A stretch of DNA of 64,000 bases from CAWBRT01 sp963814745 (lineage in GTDB: Bacteria > Acidobacteriota > Terriglobia > Terriglobales > Acidobacteriaceae). How positions within the stretch are numbered: the first letter of the stretch is position 1; every line of letters begins with the position of its first letter. Made by a program: the position numbers and the translations under genes. Shown piece by piece: positions 63,548 to 64,000 of this stretch. The notes beneath the pieces were generated by a model that ran no database searches, was not told where the DNA came from, and saw nothing but the letters and a program-made list of their open reading frames with translations. The DNA is taken from contig CAWFEA010000001.1 of NCBI GenBank assembly GCA_963814745.1, positions 744,001-808,000 on the forward strand. The letters are read 5' to 3'.

Positions 63548-64000
63548 CTATACGTATTGGCGATGCCGTTCCTTGCAGGTTTCTAGCACGACATCGCCAT
63601 CACGCTTCCACCAGTTCGTCGCGGAGAAAATTTCCACCTCATGCCGACCACGATAGCCGGCAGCTTCCACCCACGAGCGGATCAGCCGAATATCTATGAC
63701 TCCATCGCCCATCATACCCCGGTCATTCGCCGGGTCCGTTGTAGGGACCAGCCAGTCGGAGACGTGGAATGCCAGAATCCGCTCTTCTGCGGCACGCGCC
63801 GCCCGCTCAATCTGGACTTTCAACTGCGGATCCCACCAGACGTGGTACACATCGACGGCGATACCAATCCCGCCGCCTAATTCATCGCAAAGATCGTTGG
63901 CGTGCTCCATAGTATTCACGCAGCAAAGATCAGCCGCGCGCATCGGATGCAGCGGTTCCACAGCCAGCGGCATGGCCGCCGCGCGCGCGTACTCCAGCAC
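63548..64000 (-). CDS. sugar phosphate isomerase/epimerase-like protein, 5' end beyond window
   Basis: 150 codons of a xylose-isomerase-like TIM barrel, running off the right edge. It reads AAAMPLAVEPLHPMRAADLC (metal-binding Glu), GGGIGIAVDVYHVWWDPQL (Asp-Xaa-Xaa-His metal site) and RILAFHVSDWLVPTTD, then GDGVIDIRLIRSWVEAAGY and HEVEIFSATNWW with the last Glu. Convergent with the PEP-hydrolase-like gene, 67 bases between stops. Enzymes of this fold isomerise or epimerise sugars, sugar acids or inositols. Confidence 0.8.
   Translation of the reverse strand: MLEYARAAAMPLAVEPLHPMRAADLCCVNTMEHANDLCDELGGGIGIAVDVYHVWWDPQLKVQIERAARAAEERILAFHVSDWLVPTTDPANDRGMMGDGVIDIRLIRSWVEAAGYRGRHEVEIFSATNWWKRDGDVVLETCKERHRQYV

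Overview
The window is a GC-rich (about 57% by eye) bacterial chromosome segment made of metabolic blocks separated by heavily IS-ridden accessory DNA. The overall look (secreted imidazolonepropionase-like amidohydrolase, divergent NRAMP transporter, a GGCATGGC-TTTA-GCCATGCC palindromic intergenic repeat, Shine-Dalgarno-led genes, many IS5/IS630/IS1380/IS21 elements) suggests a soil Acidobacteriota of the Terriglobia/Koribacter type. This is inference; there is no rRNA or housekeeping marker to prove it.

Layout. 1-7137: an IS5-family element, a 44-residue membrane peptide, an NRAMP-like metal transporter, a ClC channel/antiporter, a RecD2-like helicase remnant and a decayed IS1380 element. 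7177-8400: a PD-(D/E)XK-type protein broken by an in-frame TAG. 8651-25852: a large catabolic block. It starts with SDR, carboxymuconolactone-decarboxylase-like protein and a two-subunit 3-oxoacid CoA-transferase. A periplasmic-type protease and a lactonase-like metallo-hydrolase follow on the other strand. A nine-gene co-directional operon follows (PrpF-type isomerase, LeuC/LeuD-type hydro-lyase, two-subunit aconitase X, DASS and MFS transporters, an enolase homologue, an Old-Yellow-Enzyme/2,4-dienoyl-CoA-reductase-like flavoprotein). A convergent ornithine-cyclodeaminase-family reductase closes it. Together they look like uptake, isomerisation, (de)hydration, reduction and CoA activation of an unsaturated or hydroxylated carboxylic acid whose identity is not known.

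25968-27822: a DsbD-N-like lipoprotein, a redoxin and a T4 endonuclease V-like glycosylase. 27981-28057 is tRNA-Pro(CGG), followed at once by an N-truncated tyrosine integrase, the edge of a decayed genomic island. The island holds a gene split by an IS5 element (reading frame restored exactly when the element is removed), an unusual zinc-ribbon/membrane/BON/DUF1566 protein, a glycosylase-like gene with an in-frame TAG, a DNA-ligase fragment, a small Cys-rich protein, a complete tyrosine recombinase and an IS21 fragment. 37499-38812 is an amidohydrolase. 39055-43381 is an IS cluster: a frameshifted IS1380-family transposase and two IS630 elements placed end to end sharing one TA. 43442-44659 has small hypothetical genes.

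44920-49295: nitroreductase, MFS transporter, ATC-hydrolase-family protein and M20 amidohydrolase, all on the minus strand. 49296-50750 has no convincing gene. A PilZ protein and a response regulator follow. 52007-55753 is a 2.3-kb segment flanked by two 704-bp inverted IS21 (istB) copies and carrying an AbiEi-like/Fic fusion protein behind five 24-bp direct repeats. Next come a REP/MITE-like repeat and an intact IS1380 element (sister of the decayed one at 5.4-7.1 kb). The window ends with sthA, an MFS transporter, a frameshifted Tm-1/UPF0261 gene, its PEP-hydrolase-like partner and the edge of a sugar-phosphate isomerase/epimerase gene.
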